Source: Paenibacillus sp. W2I17 (GTDB lineage: Bacteria; Bacillota; Bacilli; Paenibacillales; Paenibacillaceae). From it: 64,000 nt of DNA. Where the stretch lies: the NCBI RefSeq assembly GCF_030815985.1, contig NZ_JAUSXM010000001.1, forward strand, positions 1,612,001-1,676,000, given 5' to 3'. The translations under genes and the position numbers were made by a program. The notes beneath the pieces were generated by a model. The model did not search any database, was not told the DNA's origin, and worked only from the letters and a program-made list of their open reading frames with translations. This document shows, in pieces, positions 1-9,097 of this stretch; the first letter of the stretch is position 1; each line of letters begins with the position of its first letter.

Positions 1-384
1 CCATGTTGAAAGCTGTAGACCGTTCATACTCTAGCTCTGTAACAGGAGCTCCTGTCACACCATCCCTTAAATGCTAAGTTCCGATGTGCTGCTCTGAGTC
101 TTTATTCAATAAAAAGTTCTTTACTCCTTTTCAGCTGCCGGAGCTCTCTTTGAAAGAATGATTTTTATCTACTCGTCTCTTCGTCGCATTTGATATTGCG
201 ATTATAATATCAAAATTACCGTGATGAAGTAAACACATTTTTTTAGATCGTGGAATTTATATGTTTCCAGTGGAGCTGAACCATTCAATTATCGCAAGAA
301 AAACTTCAGCTACATGCGGTCAATCTTCTGTGATAGCACGTCGATAGACATTTTTATTATAACATACTACAAATAGCTATTTCT
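1..384. other. Gene-less left edge
   Basis: I see no convincing coding frame, RNA gene or repeat here. The stretch is AT-rich and lies downstream of the methyltransferase stop codon. The end of a neighbouring gene outside the window may be close. Confidence 0.4.
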
Positions 385-1230
385 TTACTGCTTTTTGGCA
401 ACCATCGCATACGTTCCCAGTGGGCTCCCAGGCCCCGAGGCATGATGTGTCCTAAGTAATTTTAGTTCAGAAAGAAGAAGTGTTTTTACTTTGTCCGGGA
501 TCGGAAGCAGTTTCAGTTCCACAGGCGCTTCTGCCAGTGTCATTTTGGTTTCCCAGCGACCGTCCTGCAGCTCAGGAGAATGGATCGAAGTCTCTTCCTT
601 CATCGTCCAGCCTGCCGCAGAGACAAGCTCTTGGATGTCCTCCGGTGTAAAGAGCGTCCGCACATTGGAGAAGCTGTTCTCTTTGTAACATTCGACCTGA
701 GACTGAATCAGAACGGATAACCAATGTGAGAGCTGGCTCACATCTGTAACTCGCGCATCCCATTCTGCAAAACATAACTGATGTCCCCACATCCTAATCT
801 TGCTAAGAATCTGGGCGAGTTCGTCAAACGATTTCAAGTACCAAGAACAATGGGAAAGTACGATAACATCAAACTCATTCTCGGCGAATTGAGCCTGATC
901 ACTTAGAATGTCAAAATCATAATCCATTCGAATTCGATCACCCAGTGGAGATCTCCGCAGCTTGGCTGCCGCTTCGCCTACGGTCAGCGGTGCACCATAA
1001 TCCTCTGGTGCAATATCTACACCATGAACGTGCCCGTGCTCCCCCACCAGATGTGCAAGCACGGCCGTTGTATCTCCCTGACCACAACCGATTTCCAGAA
1101 CGCGGCTGCCTTCCTGTATCCCCCAAAAGAGTCCCAGTTTCATCCGATGCTCAGTCTGAATGTACTGAATGGCTGCGTTGTCCTCCACGTCCATATACTT
1201 AATAAGGTCCTTGATGATAGATTCATTCAT
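385..1230 (-). CDS. Class I SAM-dependent methyltransferase
   Basis: This 281-residue cytosolic protein has a Rossmann-type methyltransferase fold. Motif I (VLEIGCGQGDTT) lies at about residues 44-56 and binds S-adenosylmethionine. An acidic residue at the end of beta-2 (GVDIAPED) and the IVLSHCSWYL segment match motifs II and IV of the family. The substrate cannot be read from the sequence; the C-terminal half (residues 160-281), which would carry specificity, is not recognised. The gene stands alone, about 150 bases upstream (in transcription order) of nothing obvious and downstream of galU on the same strand, so a shared transcript with the glycosylation genes is not supported. Confidence 0.75.
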   Translation of the reverse strand: MNESIIKDLIKYMDVEDNAAIQYIQTEHRMKLGLFWGIQEGSRVLEIGCGQGDTTAVLAHLVGEHGHVHGVDIAPEDYGAPLTVGEAAAKLRRSPLGDRIRMDYDFDILSDQAQFAENEFDVIVLSHCSWYLKSFDELAQILSKIRMWGHQLCFAEWDARVTDVSQLSHWLSVLIQSQVECYKENSFSNVRTLFTPEDIQELVSAAGWTMKEETSIHSPELQDGRWETKMTLAEAPVELKLLPIPDKVKTLLLSELKLLRTHHASGPGSPLGTYAMVAKKQ

Positions 1231-1379
1231 GATTCCTCACCCCTCAAAGAGCAACTTAAACTTCTTGCTAATTGTAGCTTTACTGGAATAATTGTACAAT
1301 ACTAGAGTCTATGACAGAACCACGACACGGAGGAGAACCCGTCCTACAGCAGATCTAAACCTCTGCTACATATCAATCC

Positions 1380-2252
1380 CTATCCCCACTGGGTTGCAAG
1401 CTTCTGAAGATAGGGCGTCAGCATGGGCTGTAATTCCTTGCGCATCAGTCCGATCTCCAAGATCGCCTGAATATATCCGAATTGATCGCCTATATCGTAG
1501 CGACGCCCCTCCAGTTCAAGGGCCAACAGTTCCTCCACCTGACTTACTTCTTTCAAAGCATCCGTTAACTGATATTCCCCTCCAGCCCCTCTCTCGATCT
1601 GATCCAGAATAGGAAAGATGGAAGGTTTCAGAATGTATCGTCCCATTACAGCTGTTCGGGATGGCGCTTCTGCAAGAGAAGGTTTTTCGACCAGATTGGT
1701 GACCCGGTGAACCCGGTCCTCTGCACCATTCGAATCAATGATGCCATATTTGCTCACATTTGCCGCGTCTACCTGACGAACACCAATGATCTGGTTGCCT
1801 GTCTTTTCATAGAGATGGACCATCTGTGCAAGTGCAGGTGGATCAGACACCATAATGTCATCTCCCAGCAGTACAGCGAAAGCATCATCTCCTACAAATT
1901 GCCGTGCACACCCAATGGCATGCCCCAGTCCCAGCGGTTCTTTTTGACGAATAAAATGAATATTTGCCATCTCGCTGATGGCCTGCACCTCTTCCAGTAA
2001 AGACTGTTTGCCCTTGGCATATAAAGAGTGTTCAAGTTCAACCGATTTATCAAAATGGTCCTCTATGGATTTTTTGTTGCGTCCGGTCACAATGAGGATA
2101 TTCTCAATGCCTGATTGCACTGCTTCTTCAACAATGTACTGGATGGCCGGTTTGTCTACAATCGGTAACATCTCTTTGGGCTGTGCTTTGGTCGCTGGCA
2201 GGAAACGGGTTCCGAGACCCGCTGCCGGAATAACTGCTTTTTTAATTTGCAT
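1380..2252 (-). CDS. galU: UTP-glucose-1-phosphate uridylyltransferase
   Basis: The enzyme makes UDP-glucose from UTP and glucose-1-phosphate in the cytosol. The N-terminal nucleotide-binding signature (AAGLGTRFLPATK) is followed by the KEMLPIVDKPAIQY block typical of GalU. LLGDDI and LVEKP motifs complete the nucleotidyltransferase core. At about 290 residues it has the usual bacterial length. The start is set at the MQIKKAVIP methionine, which follows an AAAGGAG ribosome binding site; a start seven codons earlier is also open. It is the last gene of a minus-strand run (GT39, GT2, gtrA, galU), so it probably feeds UDP-glucose to those glycosyltransferases. Confidence 0.93.
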   Translation of the reverse strand: MQIKKAVIPAAGLGTRFLPATKAQPKEMLPIVDKPAIQYIVEEAVQSGIENILIVTGRNKKSIEDHFDKSVELEHSLYAKGKQSLLEEVQAISEMANIHFIRQKEPLGLGHAIGCARQFVGDDAFAVLLGDDIMVSDPPALAQMVHLYEKTGNQIIGVRQVDAANVSKYGIIDSNGAEDRVHRVTNLVEKPSLAEAPSRTAVMGRYILKPSIFPILDQIERGAGGEYQLTDALKEVSQVEELLALELEGRRYDIGDQFGYIQAILEIGLMRKELQPMLTPYLQKLATQWG

Positions 2253-2308
2253 ATCATCATACACTCCTTTCATTGCTTCTTATAACCAATATTGCACGCT
2301 GTGGGCAG

Positions 2309-2701
2309 CTAAGTAGCTATACGAAACACCCAATATCTGCTGCCCATATAGTTCAGAATCATCCCCATCAAGGTCGCCAGGATCTTGCTCATCACGAGAC
2401 TCCAACCCAGCACATCGTGTAATGTCATCAGAATGAAGGCGGATAACGCGAGAACGACGAGATTGGTGATTAGAAAACGAATAAGTTGCGCTCTATCGCC
2501 GCTCCCTCGTGCCGCATCTCGAAAAGTCCACCTGCCGTTCAGCCAATAACTGTTTGCAACCCCGCAGCTGTACGAGATTACTTGAGCCATCAGAACCGGT
2601 ACACCGACCACTGCAAGCAAAGCAAACACCACCGCATCCACTGCCGTATTTGCAACACCCACAATACCGAACTTGAAGAGTGTCACTAGACGCTTAGTCA
2701 T
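2309..2701 (-). CDS. GtrA family membrane protein
   Basis: A protein of about 130 residues with four predicted membrane helices, the size and layout of the GtrA/DPMS-flippase family. These proteins are thought to flip polyprenyl-phosphate-linked sugars across the membrane. The N-terminal FKFGIVGVANTAVD segment is the family's first helix signature. The ATG at 2701 overlaps the last codons of the upstream GT2 gene, so the two are translationally coupled. The pairing of GT2 and GtrA is the standard arrangement for making and exporting a polyprenyl-phosphate sugar donor; the GT39 enzyme nearby would be the user. Confidence 0.85.
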   Translation of the reverse strand: MTKRLVTLFKFGIVGVANTAVDAVVFALLAVVGVPVLMAQVISYSCGVANSYWLNGRWTFRDAARGSGDRAQLIRFLITNLVVLALSAFILMTLHDVLGWSLVMSKILATLMGMILNYMGSRYWVFRIAT

Positions 2702-3680
2702 GATGAGCAACTCGGGCTGTCAATCGGGGTTGCGCTTGCTGGCCCTCGGCATGAACCACATCTCTCACAATGTATAGCGGACGCGCCTTGGTCTCATCAT
2801 AGATTCGGCCCACGTACTCGCCCAGAATACCCAGCATGATCAGGATGAATCCGTTAAACATCAGCATGATACTCACAATGGATGGCCATCCCTTAATTGT
2901 TGAATCTGTAAAGATGGCCGAAATAATAACCGTTAACATATAGATGAATCCGCCAACCGACAGGATCGCACCTACATAACCTGCGAGCTTGAGCGGTTTA
3001 TACGAAAATGAAGTAATACCATCCAGGCTGAGCTTCAGCATGCGTTTTAGCGGATATTTTGTCTCACCTGCCAGACGTTCATCGCGTTCATATTCAATCG
3101 CAGTCTGACGAAAGCCGACCCAACTGACCAACCCGCGCACGAACCTGTTTTTCTCCGGAAGACGTTTCATCTCATCACATACTTTGCGATCAATCAGGCG
3201 AAAATCTCCGGTGTCTACCGGGATATCCGTATCGGTTGAGGCACGAAGGACACGATAGAACAGACTTGCCGACCATTTCTTGAAGCGAGTTTCCCCGCTT
3301 CGTCTGGTGCGACGTGCATATACGACTTCATAGCCCTCTTTCCATTTGGCGATCATATTCAGTATCAGTTCGGGAGGGTCCTGCAGATCCGCATCAATAA
3401 TAACTACCGCATCCCCCGCTGCATAATCCATACCCGCTGTTATCGCAATCTGATGTCCGAAGTTACGGGCAAAATCAATCAGTTTCACACTCTCGTCCCA
3501 ACGGGCGTAATCAAGGATCATCTGTGCACTTCGATCCACGCTGCCATCATTGACAAACAACAGTTCATAGCTCTCTCCTGTGCTGCCCATGACCTTCTTC
3601 AGACGCCGATAAGTCTCCTCGATCACCGCTTCCTCGTTATACATGGGAATAATAATGCTATATCGATACGTTTGAGCCAT
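2694..3680 (-). CDS. GT2 polyprenyl-phosphate glycosyltransferase
   Basis: A glycosyltransferase of family 2, about 328 residues, of the DPM1/GtrB/YkcC type. It should transfer a sugar from a nucleotide donor (probably UDP-glucose, given galU) to a lipid phosphate on the cytosolic face. Visible motifs are IIIPMYNEE at the N-terminus, FVNDGS, the metal-binding DADLQDPPE and the acceptor-side RRTRRSGE. Two C-terminal membrane helices (about residues 230-255 and 265-290) are typical of this subgroup. The start at 3680 follows a GGGAGGGG ribosome binding site; the longer open frame runs back into a dispersed repeat and is rejected. Confidence 0.9.
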   Translation of the reverse strand: MAQTYRYSIIIPMYNEEAVIEETYRRLKKVMGSTGESYELLFVNDGSVDRSAQMILDYARWDESVKLIDFARNFGHQIAITAGMDYAAGDAVVIIDADLQDPPELILNMIAKWKEGYEVVYARRTRRSGETRFKKWSASLFYRVLRASTDTDIPVDTGDFRLIDRKVCDEMKRLPEKNRFVRGLVSWVGFRQTAIEYERDERLAGETKYPLKRMLKLSLDGITSFSYKPLKLAGYVGAILSVGGFIYMLTVIISAIFTDSTIKGWPSIVSIMLMFNGFILIMLGILGEYVGRIYDETKARPLYIVRDVVHAEGQQAQPRLTARVAHHD

Positions 3681-3727
3681 GTTTGTCCCCTCCCTTTTCC
3701 AATGGACTTCGTCCGAGATTTTCACTC

Positions 3728-3918
3728 TATACAAATTGAAATAAAGAATATTTACACTGCACACTTCGATGACAGAACAACCCTCCAATCGCTGTTATCC
3801 CCAGATTTTTTGATTCCCTTTATAAAGGGAAAATCCGGGCATAAAGGCGAACGCTTCGCTTTTTCAGGTTTTTTCTGTCCTCTCCGTTATCGTGTAAATG
3901 ATAAGTTCAATTTATATA
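3728..3918. repeat. MITE-like palindromic repeat, copy A
   Basis: About 190 bases flanked by inverted ends (TATACAAATTGAA on the left, TTCAATTTATATA on the right). The body carries GACAGAACAACC, CGCTGTTATCCCCAG, GGCGAACGCTTCG and TTTTTTCTGTCCTCTCCG blocks also found in copies B, D and E. It fills the gap between the GT39 stop codon, which it almost touches, and the GT2 gene, so it is probably transcribed within that operon. Confidence 0.8.
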
Positions 3919-3919
3919 G

Positions 3920-6094
3920 CTACAATTTCACTTCGTACAAGGTCGTCTGTCCGCCGAATCCAAATCCAGCTCTGTTTCCGGTGTCTCCGTTATCCGCAGA
4001 TCCGCTGTCGGTGCCTGTCTGCCATTCTGACGTTGGAATCTCGGTTCCGTGCTCTTTGATCCAATCGCTAATTTCCGAGTTCCCTCCGCGGCCACCCATG
4101 CCACCAACCATGAAGTATTTCACTTGCCCGCTCTTGACGAGTTGCTCAAGTTCCTCTGTTGTGTACACCGGGTCTGACCCGGAGAAACCTCCAAGTGTAA
4201 TTACCGATGCTTTCTCGTCGATAATATAAGGTGCTGCCTGATTATAATCTGTTGTGGCGAAGAGATACGTTTCGCCTGTATTGTGCTCTTTCAAATAATT
4301 CAGTGTGGCTGTATCGACTTCTTCGTTACGGTTGCCCATTCCGCCACGGCCACCCATTGTAGGCATTTCTGTGTCTCCTGCACCGCTACCCATCGGCATA
4401 CCCATGCCGGATCCGCCAAACATACCATTGGAACCAGTAGGTCCTGCTGCCGGAATCATACTGTTGCCACCATAAGTAATTGGGGTGAATGCCCAGTAGA
4501 TTGGACCGATCAGCATCACCATGAATCCCGCGATAATGAAACTCTGTTTCCATCGATGTGTGCGATGAAGCATAACGATTAGGATGACCGTGATCAGAAT
4601 GCCTGCGATCAATTCACTAATGGACCAGCCTGCACCAATCGTATCGTTATACACCTGCATGATATACCAGCCGAATAGAGTCGTCAGCAGCACGGACACC
4701 GGAAGCAACCATGCCTGCCATCCATCGCGATCACGATATGATTTCCACATCGCTACAAATCCTGCGCCAGTCAGCGCCGCAATTGGAGGTGCAAGCATAA
4801 TCAGATAATATTGATGGAAGAAACCTGCCACACTGAAAAAGGCAGCAACGGGAAGCAGCCAGGCTAGCCAGAACATGGCCTCCTTGTGTTTGTTGGTTAA
4901 ATTTCTCCGTCTTAATCCTGCAAATAGGGCAATGCATCCAAGCAGCACAACAGGCAGAAGCCAGCTGGCTTGACCTGACAGTTCAGTCTGGAACAGACGC
5001 AGAGGACCTTTTTCCCCCGTACCAAACATTCCGCCCATGCCTCCGCCGAAATTTCTTCCATTTGGCATTTCCATATCATTCGGCATCTGCCCGTTCGGGA
5101 AATTGCCATTCGGCCCATTCATGCCGCCCATGGCGTTCAAGCCGTTCGAACCATTCATATTATCGTTATCCGGTGCATTGACATCTTGCCCAGCGCCAGG
5201 AACACCACTGCCTGTCTGATTAGGGCCTGAAATCGAGTCTCCTCGATTTTCCCGATTATTTCCCTGTCCCATACCATTTGGCATACCTGCGTTACCTGCA
5301 GTATTCTGCTGACCCGTTAGGCGAGCCAGACCATTGTATCCAAAAGCGAGTTCCATGACCGAGTTTGTTTCACTGCTGCCGATATAAGGCCGCTCGTCTT
5401 CGGGTATGGAATCCACAGTGACCGCCCAGGATAAGGAAACGACCGCCAGAACCGCTGTGCTGCCGATCAGCAGAATGATCTTCCTTCTCCATTTCGCCTG
5501 AAATGCGAGTAGATAGAACAAGTAAAAAGCCGGGAGAATCATGTAGGCTTGAAGCATTTTCATATTAAAGGCTACGCCTATTAACCCAAAGGCAACCAGA
5601 ATGCACCAAGCACTGCCTTGTTTGCTGCGTTTGAACAAAAACCATGAACCCAGCAGTAGTGTAAATACCAGCATGCTGTCAATATTGTTGGTCCGACTGA
5701 CTGCAGCCACAACTGGCACAGTTGCCATCGCAAGTGCCGAGATTCGTGCTGCTGCAAGTCCATATGTAGGTTTCACCATGAAATAGATCAGGAGCACCGA
5801 ACCGATTCCCGCTAATACCTGCGGCAAAATAACACTCCATCCGTGCAATCCAAAGACATAGGCAAATGCCGTCTGGATCCAGAAGACAACCGGTGGTTTG
5901 TCAACAGTTACCGAGCCTGCCGAATCGAGTGAAGCATAGAAAAAGTTATGGAAGTTACTGAGCATACTCCCAACGGCAGTCGTATAATAGGAATTCGCAT
6001 ATGGATCGTTCCAGATGCCGTACCCGTTCAGAAATGCCGCCAGTAATACAATCGGCAGAAGGACAAGATCCATCCTTCTTTTGGTGTTATTCAA
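3920..6094 (-). CDS. GT39-like membrane mannosyl/glycosyltransferase (YkcB/ArnT type)
   Basis: A 724-residue polytopic membrane enzyme of the GT-C superfamily (PMT/ArnT-like, PF02366/PF13231 type). Such enzymes take a sugar from a polyprenyl-phosphate donor and attach it to an acceptor on the outer face. The first extracytoplasmic loop has the acidic DPYANSYYTTAV and DKPP signature. Two extracytoplasmic segments (about residues 260-365 and 550-600) are rich in Gly, Asn, Met and Pro, which is unusual for this fold. The C-terminal soluble part has a further GGMGGRGG tract. The likely start is a TTG preceded by AAGGAG; an ATG seven codons on is the alternative. It leads the operon with GT2, gtrA and galU. 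Confidence 0.82.
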   Translation of the reverse strand: MNNTKRRMDLVLLPIVLLAAFLNGYGIWNDPYANSYYTTAVGSMLSNFHNFFYASLDSAGSVTVDKPPVVFWIQTAFAYVFGLHGWSVILPQVLAGIGSVLLIYFMVKPTYGLAAARISALAMATVPVVAAVSRTNNIDSMLVFTLLLGSWFLFKRSKQGSAWCILVAFGLIGVAFNMKMLQAYMILPAFYLFYLLAFQAKWRRKIILLIGSTAVLAVVSLSWAVTVDSIPEDERPYIGSSETNSVMELAFGYNGLARLTGQQNTAGNAGMPNGMGQGNNRENRGDSISGPNQTGSGVPGAGQDVNAPDNDNMNGSNGLNAMGGMNGPNGNFPNGQMPNDMEMPNGRNFGGGMGGMFGTGEKGPLRLFQTELSGQASWLLPVVLLGCIALFAGLRRRNLTNKHKEAMFWLAWLLPVAAFFSVAGFFHQYYLIMLAPPIAALTGAGFVAMWKSYRDRDGWQAWLLPVSVLLTTLFGWYIMQVYNDTIGAGWSISELIAGILITVILIVMLHRTHRWKQSFIIAGFMVMLIGPIYWAFTPITYGGNSMIPAAGPTGSNGMFGGSGMGMPMGSGAGDTEMPTMGGRGGMGNRNEEVDTATLNYLKEHNTGETYLFATTDYNQAAPYIIDEKASVITLGGFSGSDPVYTTEELEQLVKSGQVKYFMVGGMGGRGGNSEISDWIKEHGTEIPTSEWQTGTDSGSADNGDTGNRAGFGFGGQTTLYEVKL

Positions 6095-6198
6095 AGTTAA
6101 TCACTCCTTCAAATTTCTTCATGTCTAGTATTGTGACATGCCAAAATAAAACTGGGATGAGTGCCCGCTGAATGTTGTCTGAGGATAATTCACAATCC

Positions 6199-6231
6199 TT
6201 TCAGCTAAATTTCAGTTTGGCAAGCGATAAT
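6199..6231 (+). promoter_or_regulatory. Putative OmpR-type box and promoter
   Basis: Two TTTCAG hexamers occur with an 11-base period (6199-6204 and 6210-6215), the spacing expected for tandem binding of an OmpR/PhoB-type regulator. A GATAAT -10 element (6226-6231) follows with no good -35, as in activator-dependent promoters. The site lies in the divergent region between the GT39 operon and the response regulator gene. Role inferred. Confidence 0.45.
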
Positions 6232-6299
6232 ACAACATACAGTCCCTCTCCATTGAGGGAGAACTATAGATGGAAGCAAGCAAGGAGGAGCGGCACATA

Positions 6300-6983
6300 A
6301 TGAAGCTTAGCAGCGGAATTAAAATACTATTGGCTGATGATGAACCGCATATTTTACAATTTCTAGAGCTTGGATTAAGCAATGAGGGCTTTGATGTGCG
6401 CACCGCACCGGATGGAGCGGCTGCGCTTGAGTTAGCGCTTGAATTCAAGCCACATATGGCTATTCTAGATGTCATGATGCCAGAGATGGATGGATTCGAA
6501 TTGGTCGAGCGTCTGCGTAAGACCGGTGACGAGGTTGGCGTAATTATGCTGACAGCGAAGGATGAAGTCGAGAATCGGGTTAAGGGCCTTTGGCTAGGTG
6601 CTGACGATTACATGATCAAACCCTTTGCCTTTGACGAGCTGCTCGCCCGGATTCAGGCCAGACTGCGTAATCAATTTCCTTTATTAATAGGAGCCGTCAC
6701 CCACGGTCCCTTCCGAATTGATGATCAGCGCAAAGAAATCACCTATCAGAATCAGGTCATGGAGTTATCTCCTACCGAATACGAATTGCTAAAATTCATT
6801 GTGCTTAATCATGGGATTGTACTGAGCAAAGCGACCATTTTGAGTCGGGTGTGGGGGTATGATTTTGGCGGGGAAGAAAATATTGTGGAGGTATACGTTC
6901 GCTCCTTGCGTGACAAACTCGGGGATAAAGAGCATAAACTCATCCGCACGCTTCGGGGTGTCGGGTACAGGGTGGATCTTTAA
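6300..6983 (+). CDS. OmpR-family response regulator
   Basis: A 227-residue regulator with an N-terminal receiver domain (residues 5-120) and a C-terminal winged-helix DNA-binding domain (about 130-227). The receiver shows the acidic pair (DDE), the phosphorylated aspartate in AILDVMMPEMDG, the conserved MLTAKDE threonine and the KPF lysine. The effector domain has the SPTEYELL and VRSLRDKLG blocks ending in GVGYR. The ATG at 6300 follows AAGGAGGAG, so I prefer it over the open frame that starts 30 bases earlier. Its stop overlaps the histidine kinase start. It is divergent from the GT39-GT2-gtrA-galU operon, which it may control. Confidence 0.93.
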   Translation: MKLSSGIKILLADDEPHILQFLELGLSNEGFDVRTAPDGAAALELALEFKPHMAILDVMMPEMDGFELVERLRKTGDEVGVIMLTAKDEVENRVKGLWLGADDYMIKPFAFDELLARIQARLRNQFPLLIGAVTHGPFRIDDQRKEITYQNQVMELSPTEYELLKFIVLNHGIVLSKATILSRVWGYDFGGEENIVEVYVRSLRDKLGDKEHKLIRTLRGVGYRVDL

Positions 6984-8500
6984 TGAACTCTCTGCCTAAG
7001 AAAAATAAACTTCGTTTAAGACGTCTCCACCAATGGATCTGGCCTCATTCATTGCGTTCTCAATTGCTCTCACGTTCTTTGTTCGTGCTTGCCGGGCTAT
7101 TATTGTTAATCGGTATTTTGCAATTCTGGATCATGGAAAGCTTTCTCTACCGGAATCAGGCAAAAACCATGGAAGAACAGCTCATGTCCATGCCCCCGGT
7201 TTGGCTCGGTATCCAGTCACGTAACGGCTCTTCCAACAATCCTTTTGGTGGACAGGCAGGAAACGGGTCTGGTAATCGGGTGTTGTTTATTCCTGACCGT
7301 TCACTAGCCCTGTTTGATAACGAAGGTACGTTTGAGGATGTTTTTGGAGAAGACGGTCTGAAAGCCCCTCAACTATCAACCGCCGTATATCAGGACATAA
7401 CACATGAGTTGAAAGAACAAAAACATATTCCCTACCGGATCGTCACGGATAGCCAAGGGAATGAGCAATTGATTGTATTCGCCTCACCAGGTCCACGCAA
7501 TCGGGGCTTACCAATGGTACAGATGGGTACGGCTACGAAACCACTTAGAGATTTAATTATTAAACAGCTTCTAATCTTCCTCATGTTATCGCTTTTAGCC
7601 ATGGTAGCCGGTCTTATTCTATACACCAAGGTATTACGCCGGACGCTTGTTCCCCTGTCCAACATGGTGAATAAAGTACAGCAAATCGATGCAGGCAGTC
7701 TCGCAGAACGCCTTCCCATCGTTCAGGGACAAGAGGAAGTGGATCAGCTCGCAGTTTCATTCAATGGCATGCTTGAAAGGCTGGAGAACTCGTTTGAAGC
7801 AGAGCGGGAATCGAAAGAGCAGATGCAGCGTTTCTTGTCTGATGCTTCCCATGAACTTCGTACCCCGCTCACCTCTATTCACGGCTTCATTGAAGTTCTA
7901 CAGCGGGGTGCAGCGACCAATCAAGATCAATTGTATAAAGCACTGGACAGCATGCACGGCGAATCCGTCCGAATTAACAAGCTGGTTGAAGATTTGCTGT
8001 TACTAACCAAGCTGGATCAGGCTCCAAGGCAGGAGCGGGAGGTTATTCAGCTGGACAGTCTCCTGCTAGAAATGCAACCACAACTCGCCATGATGGCTCA
8101 GCAAAGATCCATTCATCTTGACCTGACGGCTGAAGTGTATGTACTGGCTGACCCTTACAAGCTGAAACAGGTTGTGCTGAATCTGTTCCATAACGCGGTG
8201 CAGCACACCGATCCTGAACATGGAGCCATCTCCATAACGTTATATGCCACGCATCATAAGGCTGAATTGTCCGTGAAGGATAACGGCACAGGCATTGAAC
8301 CTGAACATCTGCCCCATATCTTTGAGCGATTTTACCGCACAAGCAGTTCTCGTTCGCGCAAACAAGGTGGCGCAGGTCTCGGTCTCGCCATTACCCGCTC
8401 GATTGTGGAGTCGTATGGTGGGAAGATTACGGTACGAAGTCAGGTAGGCTTGGGAACTGAATTTATGATTTTGCTGCCGCTGCATAAGGCAGATGTCTAA
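6983..8500 (+). CDS. Membrane sensor histidine kinase
   Basis: A 505-residue sensor kinase. Membrane helices at about residues 34-54 and 190-213 flank a 135-residue extracellular sensor region of unknown fold, which begins with a Gly/Asn/Ser-rich stretch. A HAMP linker (about 215-268) follows, then the HisKA helix with the phosphorylated histidine in SDASHELRTPLTS, and an HATPase domain with NLFHNAVQHT (N box), DNGTGI, FERFYR and GGAGLGLAI (G boxes). The start codon overlaps the response regulator stop (TAATGA), so the two are translationally coupled. The signal is unknown; the divergent glycosylation operon suggests an envelope cue. Confidence 0.93.
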   Translation: MNSLPKKNKLRLRRLHQWIWPHSLRSQLLSRSLFVLAGLLLLIGILQFWIMESFLYRNQAKTMEEQLMSMPPVWLGIQSRNGSSNNPFGGQAGNGSGNRVLFIPDRSLALFDNEGTFEDVFGEDGLKAPQLSTAVYQDITHELKEQKHIPYRIVTDSQGNEQLIVFASPGPRNRGLPMVQMGTATKPLRDLIIKQLLIFLMLSLLAMVAGLILYTKVLRRTLVPLSNMVNKVQQIDAGSLAERLPIVQGQEEVDQLAVSFNGMLERLENSFEAERESKEQMQRFLSDASHELRTPLTSIHGFIEVLQRGAATNQDQLYKALDSMHGESVRINKLVEDLLLLTKLDQAPRQEREVIQLDSLLLEMQPQLAMMAQQRSIHLDLTAEVYVLADPYKLKQVVLNLFHNAVQHTDPEHGAISITLYATHHKAELSVKDNGTGIEPEHLPHIFERFYRTSSSRSRKQGGAGLGLAITRSIVESYGGKITVRSQVGLGTEFMILLPLHKADV

Positions 8501-8640
8501 ACTGGCGTCGGCTCCTAGCTGGCTATAAGTTGGCTATAAGCAGTTCTACGTAAGATCTACTTGATCTTACGCTCGCTCTAGTCAAGCTCTCCAAACGTTG
8601 CTTTCTTCCATCTTCATTCCGGCTTTTCATTGCATGACGA

Positions 8641-8686
8641 ATCCCCCTCTCATTACGGTTGAGGAATGAAAGGGGGATTCTTTTTG
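8641..8686 (+). terminator. Intrinsic terminator of the two-component operon
   Basis: A 15-base stem (AATCCCCCTCTCATT with its complement) is followed by CTTTTTG. It lies about 140 bases after the kinase stop codon. A second hairpin without a T-run (GTAAGATC / GATCTTAC) sits in between, around 8550-8573. Confidence 0.75.
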
Positions 8687-8741
8687 TATCTGATCGATAA
8701 AGTGTAGAGCAGTAGCTCAATTGGTTTCAGGCTTTCGGGCT

Positions 8742-8933
8742 AACGAATCTGAGGCGTCTTATTCAAGCATTTGAAGCGTCCGCAGAGATCTAATGAACCT
8801 GAGCCACGTTATATTAGAATAAACAGCCGTTTACTGCGTTTTTCTAAGGGGATTTCGGAAATAGCGTGTCTGATGTTCCTTAAAATTTAAGACACGTACC
8901 TAAAGGCATAATAAGACGTCCTGGGTTCGTTAT
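8742..8933. repeat. Nested inverted-repeat intergenic element
   Basis: Four related arms of about 23 bases form two nested inverted pairs. The outer arms are 8742-8764 (TAACGAATCTGAGG...) and 8911-8933 (its complement with a few mismatches). The inner arms are 8792-8814 and 8858-8884. All four share a core close to TAACGAACCTGAG followed by CGTTATT. The RNA or single strand could form a long branched hairpin. It is unlike the MITE-like repeat family elsewhere in the window. It accounts for most of the gene-less stretch 8501-9097, where nothing else is supported apart from the terminator. Confidence 0.65.
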
Positions 8934-9097
8934 AAAATCGTCTACCCATTCTTCAAAATCAGCTATCTTGGACCTCAAGACTTTTGAGACAATGGTATCA
9001 ATCATCGAATAGCTTGCCTAAGTTTGAATTTGAGTTTGAGCTTGAAGGCATTCTCTAAAATTCATCCCGTTCTATCGTTGCTTTTGGCAACGGTGGA

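Noticed and set aside
3680..3788. Longer start for the GT2 gene
   Set aside because: The extra 36 codons come from repeat copy A and lack a ribosome binding site; the ATG at 3680 has one.
8501..8570. Short direct repeat TTGGCTATAAG as a CRISPR or VNTR start
   Set aside because: Only two adjoining copies, no spacer structure and no cas genes.
8700..8735. tRNA-like words (GAGCAGTAGCTCAATTGG)
   Set aside because: No acceptor stem, anticodon loop or T-loop follows at tRNA spacing.
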